Assembly: GCF_001655685.1 (NCBI RefSeq)
Contig: NZ_LYVF01000198.1
Location: 1-47,922, forward strand
Length of the DNA stretch: 47,922 nucleotides
Origin: Desulfotomaculum copahuensis
Lineage (GTDB): Bacteria; Bacillota; Desulfotomaculia; Desulfotomaculales; Desulfovirgulaceae
Reading direction: 5' to 3'
Each line of letters starts with the position of its first letter. Position 1 is the stretch's first letter. The notes under the pieces were generated by a model. The model searched no databases and was not told where the DNA came from. It saw nothing but the letters and a program-made list of their open reading frames with translations. A program made the position numbers and the translations under genes. Positions 33,303 through 41,806 of the stretch are shown here, piece after piece.

Positions 33303-35117
33303 ATGTCCAGACTGGCACAGGTCAAGACAGACTGCCAGCGGGTGGCCGGGGCCATTGCCGCCGCCCTGGGGGTCGAGGTCGAAGTGATCGACCTCGACCT
33401 GGTGCGGGTGGCCGGCACGGGCAAGGTGCGCAACGACGTTGGTTCCCGTCTGCAGCGCGGGCTGGTGAACAAACATGTACTGGAACACGGCCGGCCCATC
33501 TTCATCCAGGAAGCGGGATACCATGCCATCTGCCGGTCCTGTCCCTTGACCGGCAGTTGCTTTTACAAGTCCTGCATCGTCTATCCGGTGATGGCCGGGG
33601 AAACCATCGCCGGCACTATCAGCCTGATTGCCTTTAACGGGGAACAAAAATCCACCCTGTGCAGCCGCATTGATTCACTGATGGAATTCATCGGCCGCAT
33701 GGCCGATTTGATCGGAAGCAAGGTGCAGGAGCAGGAGGCCATGACGGAAAAAATAATCATGGCCGGTCAGGTGAACGCGGTTATGAATGCGGTTGACGAA
33801 GGGGTAATCGCGGTGGACGGCAACGGCCTGGTCACCCACTTCAACCTTTCCGCCGAACGCATGTTTCACATCCCGAAAGATGAAATCCTGAACCGGCCGC
33901 TGGAGGAGCATTTAACCGGCCTGCCCCTGCTCAAGGCAATGCACGGCGTAAACGGTACGGCCGCCCGGGAATGCTTCGTCCACGCCCGGGGGCGGAAACT
34001 GCACCTGCTCGTGACAGTCAAACCGGTTCTGGACAGCAGCGGCCGGCCGGCCGGCGTGGTCGCTTCCGCCCGGGACTTCCGGGAAACCCAGAAGCTGGCC
34101 TATGAAATCATGTCCGCCCAGAAAGCGCTTACCCTGGCCGATATTGTCGGGGAAAGCCCGGCCATGCTGGAACTGAAAGCACGGGCGGCCAAAATCGCCG
34201 GCAGCGACTCCACCGTGCTGATCACCGGGGAAAGCGGCACGGGCAAGGAAATTTTCGCCCGGGCCATCCACGCCGCCAGCCCGCGGCATAACAAACCCTT
34301 TGTGGCCATCAACTGCGGGGCCATCCCGGAAACCCTGCTGGAAAGCGAGCTGTTCGGCTACGAGGAAGGGGCCTTTACCGGCGCCCGCCGGGGCGGCAAG
34401 CCGGGCAAGTTTGAACTGGCCAACCACGGCACCATCTTTTTGGATGAAATTGGCAACATGTCCCTGTACCTGCAGGCCAAGCTGCTGCGCGTGCTGCAAG
34501 AGCGGCAGATCGAGCGCGTCGGGGGCAGCCGGCTGATCCCGGTGGATATCCGGGTCATCGCCGCCACCAACGGCAATCTGTCGGAAATGATTGCCGGCGG
34601 GCATTTCCGGGACGATCTTTATTACCGGTTGAGCGTAATCCCCCTGACCATCCCGCCGTTGCGAGAGCGCCCCGGGGACACCGGTTTGTTGCTGGAACAC
34701 TACCGCCGCCATTACAGCACGTTGCTGAACAAGGGAATCAAAGGCTTTGCCGCTCCGGCGCGGCGGGCCTGCCTTGATTACAGCTGGCCGGGCAATGTGC
34801 GCGAACTGATCAATGCCGTGGAATACGCCGTCAACCTGGAAGAAGGCGAATTCATCGCACCGGCCAGCCTGCCCGTCCACATCCGGGAAGCCGGCCGCCG
34901 GCCGGCGGAAATTGCGCACAATCAAAACCGGTGGCAGACCATTGAGCAAATGGAAAAGGAAGCCATCGCCCAGGCGCTGGAACAGTTCGGCTGGACGGAA
35001 CAGGGCAAGTCGGAGGCCGCCCGCGTGCTGGGCATCAGCCGGGCCACCATTTACCGCAAGATTTCCCGGTACAATTTGACTCCCCGCCAGACGCGGGGCA
35101 CGATTATGATCAGATGA
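33303..35117 (+). CDS. Sigma-54 activator with Cys-motif sensor and PAS domain
   Basis: A 604-residue enhancer-binding protein, probable activator of the proline operon. The N-terminal ~140 residues look GAF-like and hold C77-x2-C80-x5-C86-x4-C91 (CRSCPLTGSCFYKSC), a possible metal or Fe-S site. A PAS domain follows (about 155-265). The AAA+ domain has GESGTGKE (Walker A), EEGAFTGARR (the GAFTGA loop contacting sigma-54) and FLDEIGNM (Walker B). The C-terminal Fis-type HTH is SEAARVLGISRATIYRKI. The ATG at 33303 has only a weak ribosome binding site, 26 bases after rocA, so it belongs to the same unit. Confidence 0.92.
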   Translation: MSRLAQVKTDCQRVAGAIAAALGVEVEVIDLDLVRVAGTGKVRNDVGSRLQRGLVNKHVLEHGRPIFIQEAGYHAICRSCPLTGSCFYKSCIVYPVMAGETIAGTISLIAFNGEQKSTLCSRIDSLMEFIGRMADLIGSKVQEQEAMTEKIIMAGQVNAVMNAVDEGVIAVDGNGLVTHFNLSAERMFHIPKDEILNRPLEEHLTGLPLLKAMHGVNGTAARECFVHARGRKLHLLVTVKPVLDSSGRPAGVVASARDFRETQKLAYEIMSAQKALTLADIVGESPAMLELKARAAKIAGSDSTVLITGESGTGKEIFARAIHAASPRHNKPFVAINCGAIPETLLESELFGYEEGAFTGARRGGKPGKFELANHGTIFLDEIGNMSLYLQAKLLRVLQERQIERVGGSRLIPVDIRVIAATNGNLSEMIAGGHFRDDLYYRLSVIPLTIPPLRERPGDTGLLLEHYRRHYSTLLNKGIKGFAAPARRACLDYSWPGNVRELINAVEYAVNLEEGEFIAPASLPVHIREAGRRPAEIAHNQNRWQTIEQMEKEAIAQALEQFGWTEQGKSEAARVLGISRATIYRKISRYNLTPRQTRGTIMIR

Positions 35118-35275
35118 AGAAAAAAGCCGGATAAAGCAAAAAACACCGCAAAATTGCCTGGACGGTTCTGTCAGTGCGGACGTTTTTTGCATATATCCGG
35201 TCCCCCCAAAAGCGCCTTGCTATTAAGTCCGTCCCGGTGACGGCAAAGCGGCGGGAAATGGCAGGGGAGTGCGGG
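35118..35275. other. Gap between convergent regulators
   Basis: No gene. GTCCGTCCCGGTGACGGC (about 35228-35245) can form a short GC-rich hairpin, and GTTTTTTGC lies at 35180; neither makes a clear terminator. Confidence 0.3.
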
Positions 35276-36889
35276 CTAACCCCGCTGCCAGCGTTTTTTA
35301 CCTTTCATCAGACCGAGGCGGTTCATTTTGTAGTATAAAGTGCTGCGCGGCACACCGAGCAGCCGGGCGGTCATAGTCCGGTTGCCGCCCGCTTCCTGCA
35401 GCGCCTTTAAAATAACCTCCCGTTCCGTCTGCTCGGCAGCTGCGGCCAGGTGGGGCTGGTTTTCTTCCCGCGGTTTGAAGTTTACCGCGTGCTCCTGCAA
35501 ATACTTGGGCAGATCCTTTTCCGTGATCATGTGACCTTCCGCCAGCACCACCATGCGCTCCACCGTATTTTTCAACTCCCGCACGTTACCCGGCCAGGCG
35601 TAGGAAATCAGGGCGGCAATCACCCCCGGTTCCACTTTGCTGATTTCCTTGCCGTAAAGCTGGCAGTAGCCCTGCAGGAAGTGATAGATCAGCTCTGGAA
35701 TATCCGCCCGCCGCTCCCGCAGGGGCGGCATTTCGATATTGATCACATTCAACCGGTAATAGAGATCCTCCCGGAATTCGCCGGAGGCCACCATCTCCTC
35801 CAGTTGCCGGTTGGTGGCGGAAAGCACCCGGATGTCTACGCTTACCGGACGGGAGCCGCCCACCCGGTAAAAGACGCGTTCCTGCAACACCCGCAGCAGC
35901 TTCACCTGCAGGTTGGGCGGCAGTTCACCAATCTCATCCAGAAAAATGGTCCCTTCGCTGGCCATCTCCAGCAGGCCCGGCTTGCCCTTCAGTCCCGCCC
36001 CGGTAAAAGCGCCGTGTTCATAACCAAAGATTTCACTTTCAAACAAATCGGCCGGGATAGCTCCGCAGTTGACCACCACAAACGGCTTGCCCGCCCGGTC
36101 GCTGGCCTCGTGAATGGCCCGGGCCAGGATTTCCTTGCCCGTACCGCTTTCACCCCGGATCAACACTGTGGCGTCGGTGGGGGCGGCACGGCGGGCCAGA
36201 TCAACCACGTCTTTCAAGCGGCTGTGGTGCCCGTACATCTTGCTGAAGGGATCCACATTCTTGAGTTCGTTCTTTTGAATGGCCTCCTTGAGCGCTTTGA
36301 CCTGGTAGCTGGCCCGGGACAGGGCGCGGTTGAGCTGAATGACCTCGGTGACATCCTTCTCCGCCGATATGCCGCCGATAATGCGGCCGCCCCGGCGGAT
36401 GGGCACGGCGTTGATCAGCACGTGGGTGTCCTGGCAGGGCTGGTGGTATTCGGCATAGACCTCGCAATCCTCCCGGCTCACCCGGGTAACCACCAGGTTG
36501 GTGAAAAAATTGTGAATGCTTTTGCCGATTATATCCGTCGGTTTGATGCCGTAAAGCAACTCCGCCTTGCGGTTCCATCCGATCACCGTATCCTCGTGAT
36601 CGATCGCGCAAATCACATCGTCGGTGGCGCCCAGTACGCTGGAAAGCACAGCTTCGCTGTCCCGGATGAACTCGACCAGCTTTTCCACCACTTTTTCCAG
36701 CACCAGCACGCCGGTTACCCGGCCGTCGTCACCGGCAACCGCCACGTTGTGCTCGCGCAGAAATGGAATCAGGCCCAGGATGTGCTGATCCAGGATCTCC
36801 GCCCCCCGGCGTGCATATGTATTCAATTCCTCCCCCGGCGGCGGGGGGGCCAGAAAATCCCGCACCAGCAATTTTTTCTCCAGATACAT
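35276..36889 (-). CDS. Sigma-54 activator with PAS domain, end of liv operon
   Basis: A 537-residue enhancer-binding protein. The first ~75 residues (up to LEKVVEKLVEFIRD) resemble a CBS-like or small sensor module; a PAS domain spans about 80-190 (CAIDHEDTVIGWNRKAELLYGI). AAA+ motifs: GESGTGKE, EHGAFTGAGLKG, FLDEIGELP, and DLYYRLNV. The HTH is TMTARLLGVPRSTLYYKMNRL. The ATG at 36889 has GGGAG six bases upstream and starts 12 bases after the livF stop, so it should be co-transcribed with the transporter. Its targets are unknown; no sigma-54 site was found in front of livK. Confidence 0.92.
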   Translation of the reverse strand: MYLEKKLLVRDFLAPPPPGEELNTYARRGAEILDQHILGLIPFLREHNVAVAGDDGRVTGVLVLEKVVEKLVEFIRDSEAVLSSVLGATDDVICAIDHEDTVIGWNRKAELLYGIKPTDIIGKSIHNFFTNLVVTRVSREDCEVYAEYHQPCQDTHVLINAVPIRRGGRIIGGISAEKDVTEVIQLNRALSRASYQVKALKEAIQKNELKNVDPFSKMYGHHSRLKDVVDLARRAAPTDATVLIRGESGTGKEILARAIHEASDRAGKPFVVVNCGAIPADLFESEIFGYEHGAFTGAGLKGKPGLLEMASEGTIFLDEIGELPPNLQVKLLRVLQERVFYRVGGSRPVSVDIRVLSATNRQLEEMVASGEFREDLYYRLNVINIEMPPLRERRADIPELIYHFLQGYCQLYGKEISKVEPGVIAALISYAWPGNVRELKNTVERMVVLAEGHMITEKDLPKYLQEHAVNFKPREENQPHLAAAAEQTEREVILKALQEAGGNRTMTARLLGVPRSTLYYKMNRLGLMKGKKRWQRG

Positions 36890-36901
36890 AGGCATCTCCC
36901 G

Positions 36902-37612
36902 CTAATCTCCCAGATAGGCTTTTTTCACTTCCGGATGCTGCATCAATTCAGATGCCGAACCGGACAAAATGATCTCCCCGGTCTGCAATACGTAGGCACG
37001 TCCGGAAATGGACAGGGCCATGTGCGCGTTCTGCTCCACCAGCAGAATGGTGGTACCGTCGGCGTTGATTTCCTTGATGATGGAGAATACTTCCTTTACC
37101 AACAGGGGGGCCAGGCCCATGGAAGGTTCGTCCAGCAGCAGGATTTCCGGCCGGGACATCAATGCCCGGCCCATGGCCAGCATTTGCTGCTCACCGCCGC
37201 TCAAGGTGCCGGCCAGCTGGTTTTTGCGTTCGGCTAGACGCGGGAAACGTGCGAATACACGCTTTAATCCGGCTTTCACCCCGCCCCGTTCCCGGCAGGT
37301 ATAAGCGCCCATTTCCAGGTTCTCCAGCACACTCATGCGGGTGAACACCCGCCGCCCTTCCGGCACCTGGGTCACACCCAGTTCAACTATCTTGTACGGC
37401 GGCAGCTTGCCGATTTCTTTCCCTTTATATGCGACCCGGCCGCCTTTGGCACGCAAAAGGCCGGAAATGGTGCGCAGGGTGGTGCTTTTACCGGCGCCGT
37501 TGGCCCCGATCAGGGAAACGATTTCCCCTTCCTCAACTGCAAACGAGATGCCCTTTAAAGCCTCGATCACTCCGTAAGCCACGGACAGGTCATGTACTTC
37601 CAGCACGGTCAA
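36902..37612 (-). CDS. livF: Branched-chain amino acid ABC transporter ATPase
   Basis: A 236-residue ATPase. Walker A GANGAGKST, signature LSGGEQQMLAMGRALM, Walker B ILLLDEPSMGLAP and the LLVEQN H-loop region are diagnostic of LivF. It overlaps livG by four bases (ATGA), the usual coupling. Together with LivG it powers the import of leucine/isoleucine/valine or a related ligand such as an amide. Confidence 0.94.
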   Translation of the reverse strand: MTVLEVHDLSVAYGVIEALKGISFAVEEGEIVSLIGANGAGKSTTLRTISGLLRAKGGRVAYKGKEIGKLPPYKIVELGVTQVPEGRRVFTRMSVLENLEMGAYTCRERGGVKAGLKRVFARFPRLAERKNQLAGTLSGGEQQMLAMGRALMSRPEILLLDEPSMGLAPLLVKEVFSIIKEINADGTTILLVEQNAHMALSISGRAYVLQTGEIILSGSASELMQHPEVKKAYLGD

Positions 37613-38379
37613 TCCACGTCCTTCCCCAGGTAGGCCTCAATTACCGCCGGGTCCTGCTGCACTTCGGCCGGCGTGCCGTCGGCGATTTTTTTGCCGTAAT
37701 CGAGCACTGCCACCCGGTGGGACAAATTCATCACAAACTTCATGTCATGTTCAACCAAAAAGATGGTAATCCCCATTTCCTGAATGCGTTGAATCATTTT
37801 CAACAGGGTCTGTTTTTCCTGCGGGTTCATTCCGGCGGCCGGTTCGTCCAGCAGGAGCAGGCCGGGTTCGCTGGCCAGGGCGCGGGCGATTTCCAGGCGC
37901 CTTTGTTCACCGTAGGAAAGGTTGCGGGCCAGTTCATCCCTTTTGGCAGCCAACTCCATCAGATTCAGCAGTTCCAGCCCGCGCTCCGTAATCGCCCTTT
38001 CTTCAGCCCGCACCGCCGGCAGAGGCGAGGTCAGGGCACCGAAAACCCCCGCTCTGGTACGGCAGTGCCGGCCGATTTTGACGTTGTCCAAAACGCTCAG
38101 ATTGGCGAACAGGCGGATGTTCTGGAAAGTGCGGGCAATGCCCAGGGCGGTGATCCGGTACGGCTTGAAACCATTTATTTTCCGTCCCTGGAAAAGGATT
38201 TCTCCGGCAGTGGCCCGGTAGATGCCGGTGACCAGGTTGAAAATGGTGCTCTTGCCGGCCCCGTTGGGACCAATCAGCGCCCGGATCTCCCCTTCCTCAA
38301 TGACCAGGTCTACATCGTCCACCGCCATCAAACCGCCGAACCGGATGGTAATCCCCTTCAATTCCAGTATATTAGCCAT
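37609..38379 (-). CDS. livG: Branched-chain amino acid ABC transporter ATPase
   Basis: A 256-residue ATPase. Walker [10 protein letters not shown], signature [17 protein letters not shown], Walker [15 protein letters not shown]-loop [11 protein letters not shown]: all LivG-typical, including the [10 protein letters not shown] start. It overlaps livF and lies nine bases behind livM. Confidence 0.95.
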   Translation of the reverse strand: MANILELKGITIRFGGLMAVDDVDLVIEEGEIRALIGPNGAGKSTIFNLVTGIYRATAGEILFQGRKINGFKPYRITALGIARTFQNIRLFANLSVLDNVKIGRHCRTRAGVFGALTSPLPAVRAEERAITERGLELLNLMELAAKRDELARNLSYGEQRRLEIARALASEPGLLLLDEPAAGMNPQEKQTLLKMIQRIQEMGITIFLVEHDMKFVMNLSHRVAVLDYGKKIADGTPAEVQQDPAVIEAYLGKDVD

Positions 38380-38388
38380 AATGACCTC

Positions 38389-39273
38389 CTAGTTGCCGGC
38401 AACGGCCGCTTTTTGCCTGCGCCGGCGTAGCAAGCGGCGAAAATCGACCCCACCCAGCAGACCGTTGGGCCGGAAGATCATCATCAGCACCAGCAGGGCG
38501 CCGTAAATCATCATCCGGTACTGGGCCACGAAACGTAGAAATTCCGGGGCCAGGGTAAGCACCGCCGTGCCGACGATGGCGCCGGGAATGCTGCCCAGGC
38601 CGCCCAGCACCACAAAATTCAAAATGTCAAAAGAACGGGCGAAGCCAAAATCACTGGGATTCAGGTACTGCAACAGGTGGGCGTAAAAAGCGCCGCTCAT
38701 CCCGGCGAAGAAACAGCCCAGGGCAAAAGCCTGCACCTTGTAGAACATGGCGTTGATGCCCATGCTCTCCGCCGCAATCTCATCCTCCCGGATAGCCGCG
38801 AGTGCCCGTCCGAAGCGGGAATTATGCAGGTAGGACATGGCCCAGACGGTTAACACTACGAATACAAGCACATTTATCAGATTTGTATCGCGGGGGATGG
38901 CCGCCAGACCGATGGCGCCCCCGGTAATTTTCAGGTTTGTGAAAACCACGCGCACTATTTCACCAAAACCAAGCGTTGCAATACCCAAATAATCCCCGGT
39001 CAACTTGAGCACCGGCAGACCCAGCAGGGCGCCGAACAGCGCGGCCATCAGACCGCCGGCGAAAACGCAGGGGATGAACGGCAGGTGCAGGTTCCTGGTC
39101 ATGATTGCCGCCGTATAGGCGCCGATGCTTAAAAACGCCGCGTGTCCGAAAGAGAGTTGCCCGCACATCCCGGTGATCAGGTTCAACCCCAGGGCGGCAA
39201 TGATATAAATACCGACCATCATGAGCACTTGCTCGTAATAAGGATTGATCAGCCCGGCCAGCCAGTTTTCCAT
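38389..39273 (-). CDS. livM: Branched-chain amino acid ABC transporter permease
   Basis: A 294-residue permease with eight to nine membrane segments. [30 protein letters not shown] and [20 protein letters not shown] (the coupling loop) are LivM hallmarks. [18 protein letters not shown] follows. It lacks the long N-terminal part of E. coli LivM, as is usual in Firmicutes. Only six bases separate it from livH. Confidence 0.94.
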   Translation of the reverse strand: MENWLAGLINPYYEQVLMMVGIYIIAALGLNLITGMCGQLSFGHAAFLSIGAYTAAIMTRNLHLPFIPCVFAGGLMAALFGALLGLPVLKLTGDYLGIATLGFGEIVRVVFTNLKITGGAIGLAAIPRDTNLINVLVFVVLTVWAMSYLHNSRFGRALAAIREDEIAAESMGINAMFYKVQAFALGCFFAGMSGAFYAHLLQYLNPSDFGFARSFDILNFVVLGGLGSIPGAIVGTAVLTLAPEFLRFVAQYRMMIYGALLVLMMIFRPNGLLGGVDFRRLLRRRRQKAAVAGN

Positions 39274-39279
39274 AGTCTG

Positions 39280-40152
39280 TTACACCTTCCTCTGCAGCGG
39301 TCGTCCCAGCAAGCCGGTCGGCCTGACCAGTAAAATGACAATTAAAAGCGTAAAAGCAATGGCGTCCTTATAGGATGAAAAACCGGCCGCCACCCCGAAC
39401 ACCTCGGCCAAACCGAGGATCATTCCGCCCAGCATGGCCCCGGGAATATTGCCGATGCCGCCCAGCACGGCGGCGACAAACGCCTTCAGGCCGACCATCA
39501 CGCCCATATAGGGATCCACGGAATTGAAATAAATACCCACCAGCACGCCGCCGGCGGCCGCCAGCGCGGAACCGATGGCAAACGTAAAGGAAATCACCCG
39601 GTTGATGTTGATACCCATCAAACTGGCCGTATCGTAATCTTCCGACGCGGCACGCATGGCCTTGCCAGTTTTGGTGTACCTGACAATCCCCTGCAGGCCG
39701 ACCATCAATAATATGGAAACCAGCAAAATAATGATCTGAATGCTGGAAAACTCCGTATGCCCCAATCTATAGGTGGCGTTATTCAATACGTGCGGAAATC
39801 CGATCGGCTGGGGACCCTTGAAAACAGTCATAAATGTTTCCAGAAAAATGGATACGCCGATGGTGGAAATCAAGGCGTTCAAGCGGTTGGCCCGGCGCAG
39901 CGGGCGGTAGGCCACCCGTTCGATGGTCACCCCGAGCACGGTGCAGGCCAGCATGGCCGCTATCAGGATGAGAAAAAAGTTGTGGAAGAAAATAGAAGCC
40001 GCGGCCACTCCGATAAAGGCACCGATCATAAAAATGTCGCCGTGGGCGAAGTTGATCAGCTGAATGATACCGTAAACCATGGTGTAGCCGAGGGCGATCA
40101 GGGCGTATGTAGCTCCCAGGGTCAGGCCGTTAATGATTTGCTGAATTAACAC
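39280..40152 (-). CDS. livH: Branched-chain amino acid ABC transporter permease
   Basis: A 290-residue permease with about eight membrane segments. GYTMVYGIIQLINFAHGDIFMIGAF is the LivH opening, GKAMRAASEDYDTASLMGINI the coupling loop, and VLGGIGNIPGAMLGG the conserved later segment. The start is GTG with GGAGG at a good distance. Confidence 0.94.
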   Translation of the reverse strand: MLIQQIINGLTLGATYALIALGYTMVYGIIQLINFAHGDIFMIGAFIGVAAASIFFHNFFLILIAAMLACTVLGVTIERVAYRPLRRANRLNALISTIGVSIFLETFMTVFKGPQPIGFPHVLNNATYRLGHTEFSSIQIIILLVSILLMVGLQGIVRYTKTGKAMRAASEDYDTASLMGININRVISFTFAIGSALAAAGGVLVGIYFNSVDPYMGVMVGLKAFVAAVLGGIGNIPGAMLGGMILGLAEVFGVAAGFSSYKDAIAFTLLIVILLVRPTGLLGRPLQRKV

Positions 40153-40225
40153 ATTGTCTTCCTCCGTCCGGAAATATTGGGACCGGACCGGCCGGCCGTC
40201 AACGCCGGCCGGTCTGTTATCCGCT

Positions 40226-41431
40226 TTACTCGGTGGGCGCCGCGGTCGGAATCACTTTCTTGATCGCAAACTGCTGGTTCTTCACTTCCAGCAGGTAAAC
40301 CGGACTCTTCACCGGCTCACGGTTGGGCAGGAAAGTGATGTTGCCGGAAACGCCCTTGTAGTCCTTGGTCTGGGCCAGAGTATCCTTGAATTTGGAGGGA
40401 TCGATACTGTTGGCATCCTTCATGGCCCTGGCCAGCAGCATCACCGCATCGTATCCCTGGGCCGAGAACATGTCGGGCAGTTTGTTGTCATTGGCCGCCT
40501 GGTATTTCTTGATGAATTCCTTGGTTTGCGGCGCCGCGTTGGCCGGGTCGGCGGCAAAACCGGTGTAAACCATGCTGCCTTCCACCGCCTGACCGCCCAG
40601 TTTCCAAAGTACGGGGGAAAGCATGCCGTCACCGCCGGCCATTTTTAAATTCATGCCCTGCCGGCGCACTTCTTTCATAAACAGACCGCCTTCGGTGTAA
40701 TAACCGGTAAAAATAATCCCGTCCGGATTAGACTGTTTGATTTTAGTCACCTGGGCGCTGAAGTCCTTGTCGCCATCCTGGATGCTTTCACGGTCCACAA
40801 TTGTGGCCTTGTTGTCAGCCAGCGCCTTTTCAAAGATCTTGGTCAGACCGACACTGTAGTCGTTGTTGGTGGAGGTGACCAACGCCACCTTCTTCCAGCC
40901 CAGATCGTTAACCAGATATTTGGTTACCGCCGGGGCGGCCACCGAGTCCAGCAGGGTGTCCCGGAAAATGTAGTCGCCGATTTCCACCACGCCCGGACCG
41001 ACGGCGCCGGCGGACAGCATGACCACTTTATTCTGCTGGCAGATGGGGGCGGCCAGTTTGGTCTTGCCGGTGGTGGGGTCGCCGACAATGGCCACCACGT
41101 GGTTCTGGCTGATCATCTTCTGTACCACGGCCGCCGCCTGACTGAGCTGGCTGCCGTGATCGGACTGTACAATCTCAATCTTTTTGCCCAGCACGCCGCC
41201 AGCCTTGTTCAGATCACCGGCCGCCATATTCATGCCCTTCAATGTTTCAATGCCGTAACTGGCCTCGCTGCCGGTCAGCGCGCCCATAAAGCCGATCTTG
41301 ATGGTGTCCCCGCCGGAGGCGGCGTTACCGCCGGCACCGGACTGGCCGGACGGCTTGCTGCCGCACCCGGCCGCCAGAGCGGCGACCAGCAGTACGCTGA
41401 TCAAGATTATTGCTACACGGAACTTTTTCAA
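40226..41431 (-). CDS. livK: Branched-chain amino acid-type binding lipoprotein
   Basis: A 401-residue periplasmic-binding-like lipoprotein of the LivJ/LivK family. The signal peptide ends with the lipobox LAAGC (Cys23). IKIGFMGALTGSEASYGIETLKGMNMAA is the family start and GYDAVMLLARAMKDA a late helix. AGGAGGAGG precedes the ATG. Relatives bind branched-chain amino acids, but also urea, amides or aromatic compounds, so the ligand is open. It is first in the operon, behind a long structured leader. Confidence 0.92.
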   Translation of the reverse strand: MKKFRVAIILISVLLVAALAAGCGSKPSGQSGAGGNAASGGDTIKIGFMGALTGSEASYGIETLKGMNMAAGDLNKAGGVLGKKIEIVQSDHGSQLSQAAAVVQKMISQNHVVAIVGDPTTGKTKLAAPICQQNKVVMLSAGAVGPGVVEIGDYIFRDTLLDSVAAPAVTKYLVNDLGWKKVALVTSTNNDYSVGLTKIFEKALADNKATIVDRESIQDGDKDFSAQVTKIKQSNPDGIIFTGYYTEGGLFMKEVRRQGMNLKMAGGDGMLSPVLWKLGGQAVEGSMVYTGFAADPANAAPQTKEFIKKYQAANDNKLPDMFSAQGYDAVMLLARAMKDANSIDPSKFKDTLAQTKDYKGVSGNITFLPNREPVKSPVYLLEVKNQQFAIKKVIPTAAPTE

Positions 41432-41625
41432 GCCTTCCTCCTCCTTCGATCTTCTTTTGATTGCTTGTTCAACTAAAAAATATGTACCTCTTATTCATTT
41501 CCACCCCCTCCGTTTTCTGAAAATTGCCTGAAACATGTGTTTAATTATTCGCTGTCCAATTGTCAAAAACCTTTTTCCGCCAACCGGACAACGAAAATTT
41601 TTTTGTCCAATATCTTGCACACAAA

Positions 41626-41740
41626 CAAATAAAAGACCCGCTACAGCCGTATTTCAAACGGCTTCCCGGATCTTCCCCGACCCGTTTCAACCGGCCGGCA
41701 GCACCGCCGGACGGTGAAACAAGCTAATATTCATACAACC
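41626..41740 (-). ncRNA. Candidate structured leader or small RNA ahead of livK
   Basis: A promoter at 41775-41747 would start an RNA near 41740. It would first form a strong hairpin (41720-41684, about 14 bp with one bulge and one mismatch) and then a second one (GATCCG/AGCCGT arms pairing with ACGGCT/CGGGTC, 41672-41635) followed by TTTTATTTG, a bona fide intrinsic terminator. Transcription may therefore end after about 115 bases, or read through into livK as an attenuated leader. I recognise no riboswitch or T-box (no GGGTGG box). Alternatively the second hairpin just ends the MBL gene transcript. Confidence 0.4.
41635..41672 (-). terminator. Intrinsic terminator between MBL gene and livK
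   Basis: Two stacked stems with an internal loop, seven-base apical loop TTGAAAT, and a TTTTATTTG tail on the minus strand. It may close the MBL transcript or the candidate small RNA. Confidence 0.65.
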
Positions 41741-41746
41741 TTTTTT

Positions 41747-41775
41747 ATTTTATCCCTGTGCAACCAGACTGTCAA
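41747..41775 (-). promoter_or_regulatory. Sigma-A promoter upstream of livK
   Basis: On the minus strand a perfect TTGACA (41775-41770), 17 bases and TAAAAT (41752-41747, five of six). It lies about 310 bases ahead of livK. A second TTGACA at 41566-41561 has only a poor -10 box (TAAACA). Confidence 0.65.
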
Positions 41776-41806
41776 TAACGTTTTCCACTGTTCAAATTTC
41801 AGGCGT

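Noticed and set aside
41432-41806. Sigma-54 promoter or T-box in front of livK
   Set aside because: No GG-N10-GC pair of the right kind on the minus strand and no T-box GGGTGG element; only sigma-A-type boxes were found.
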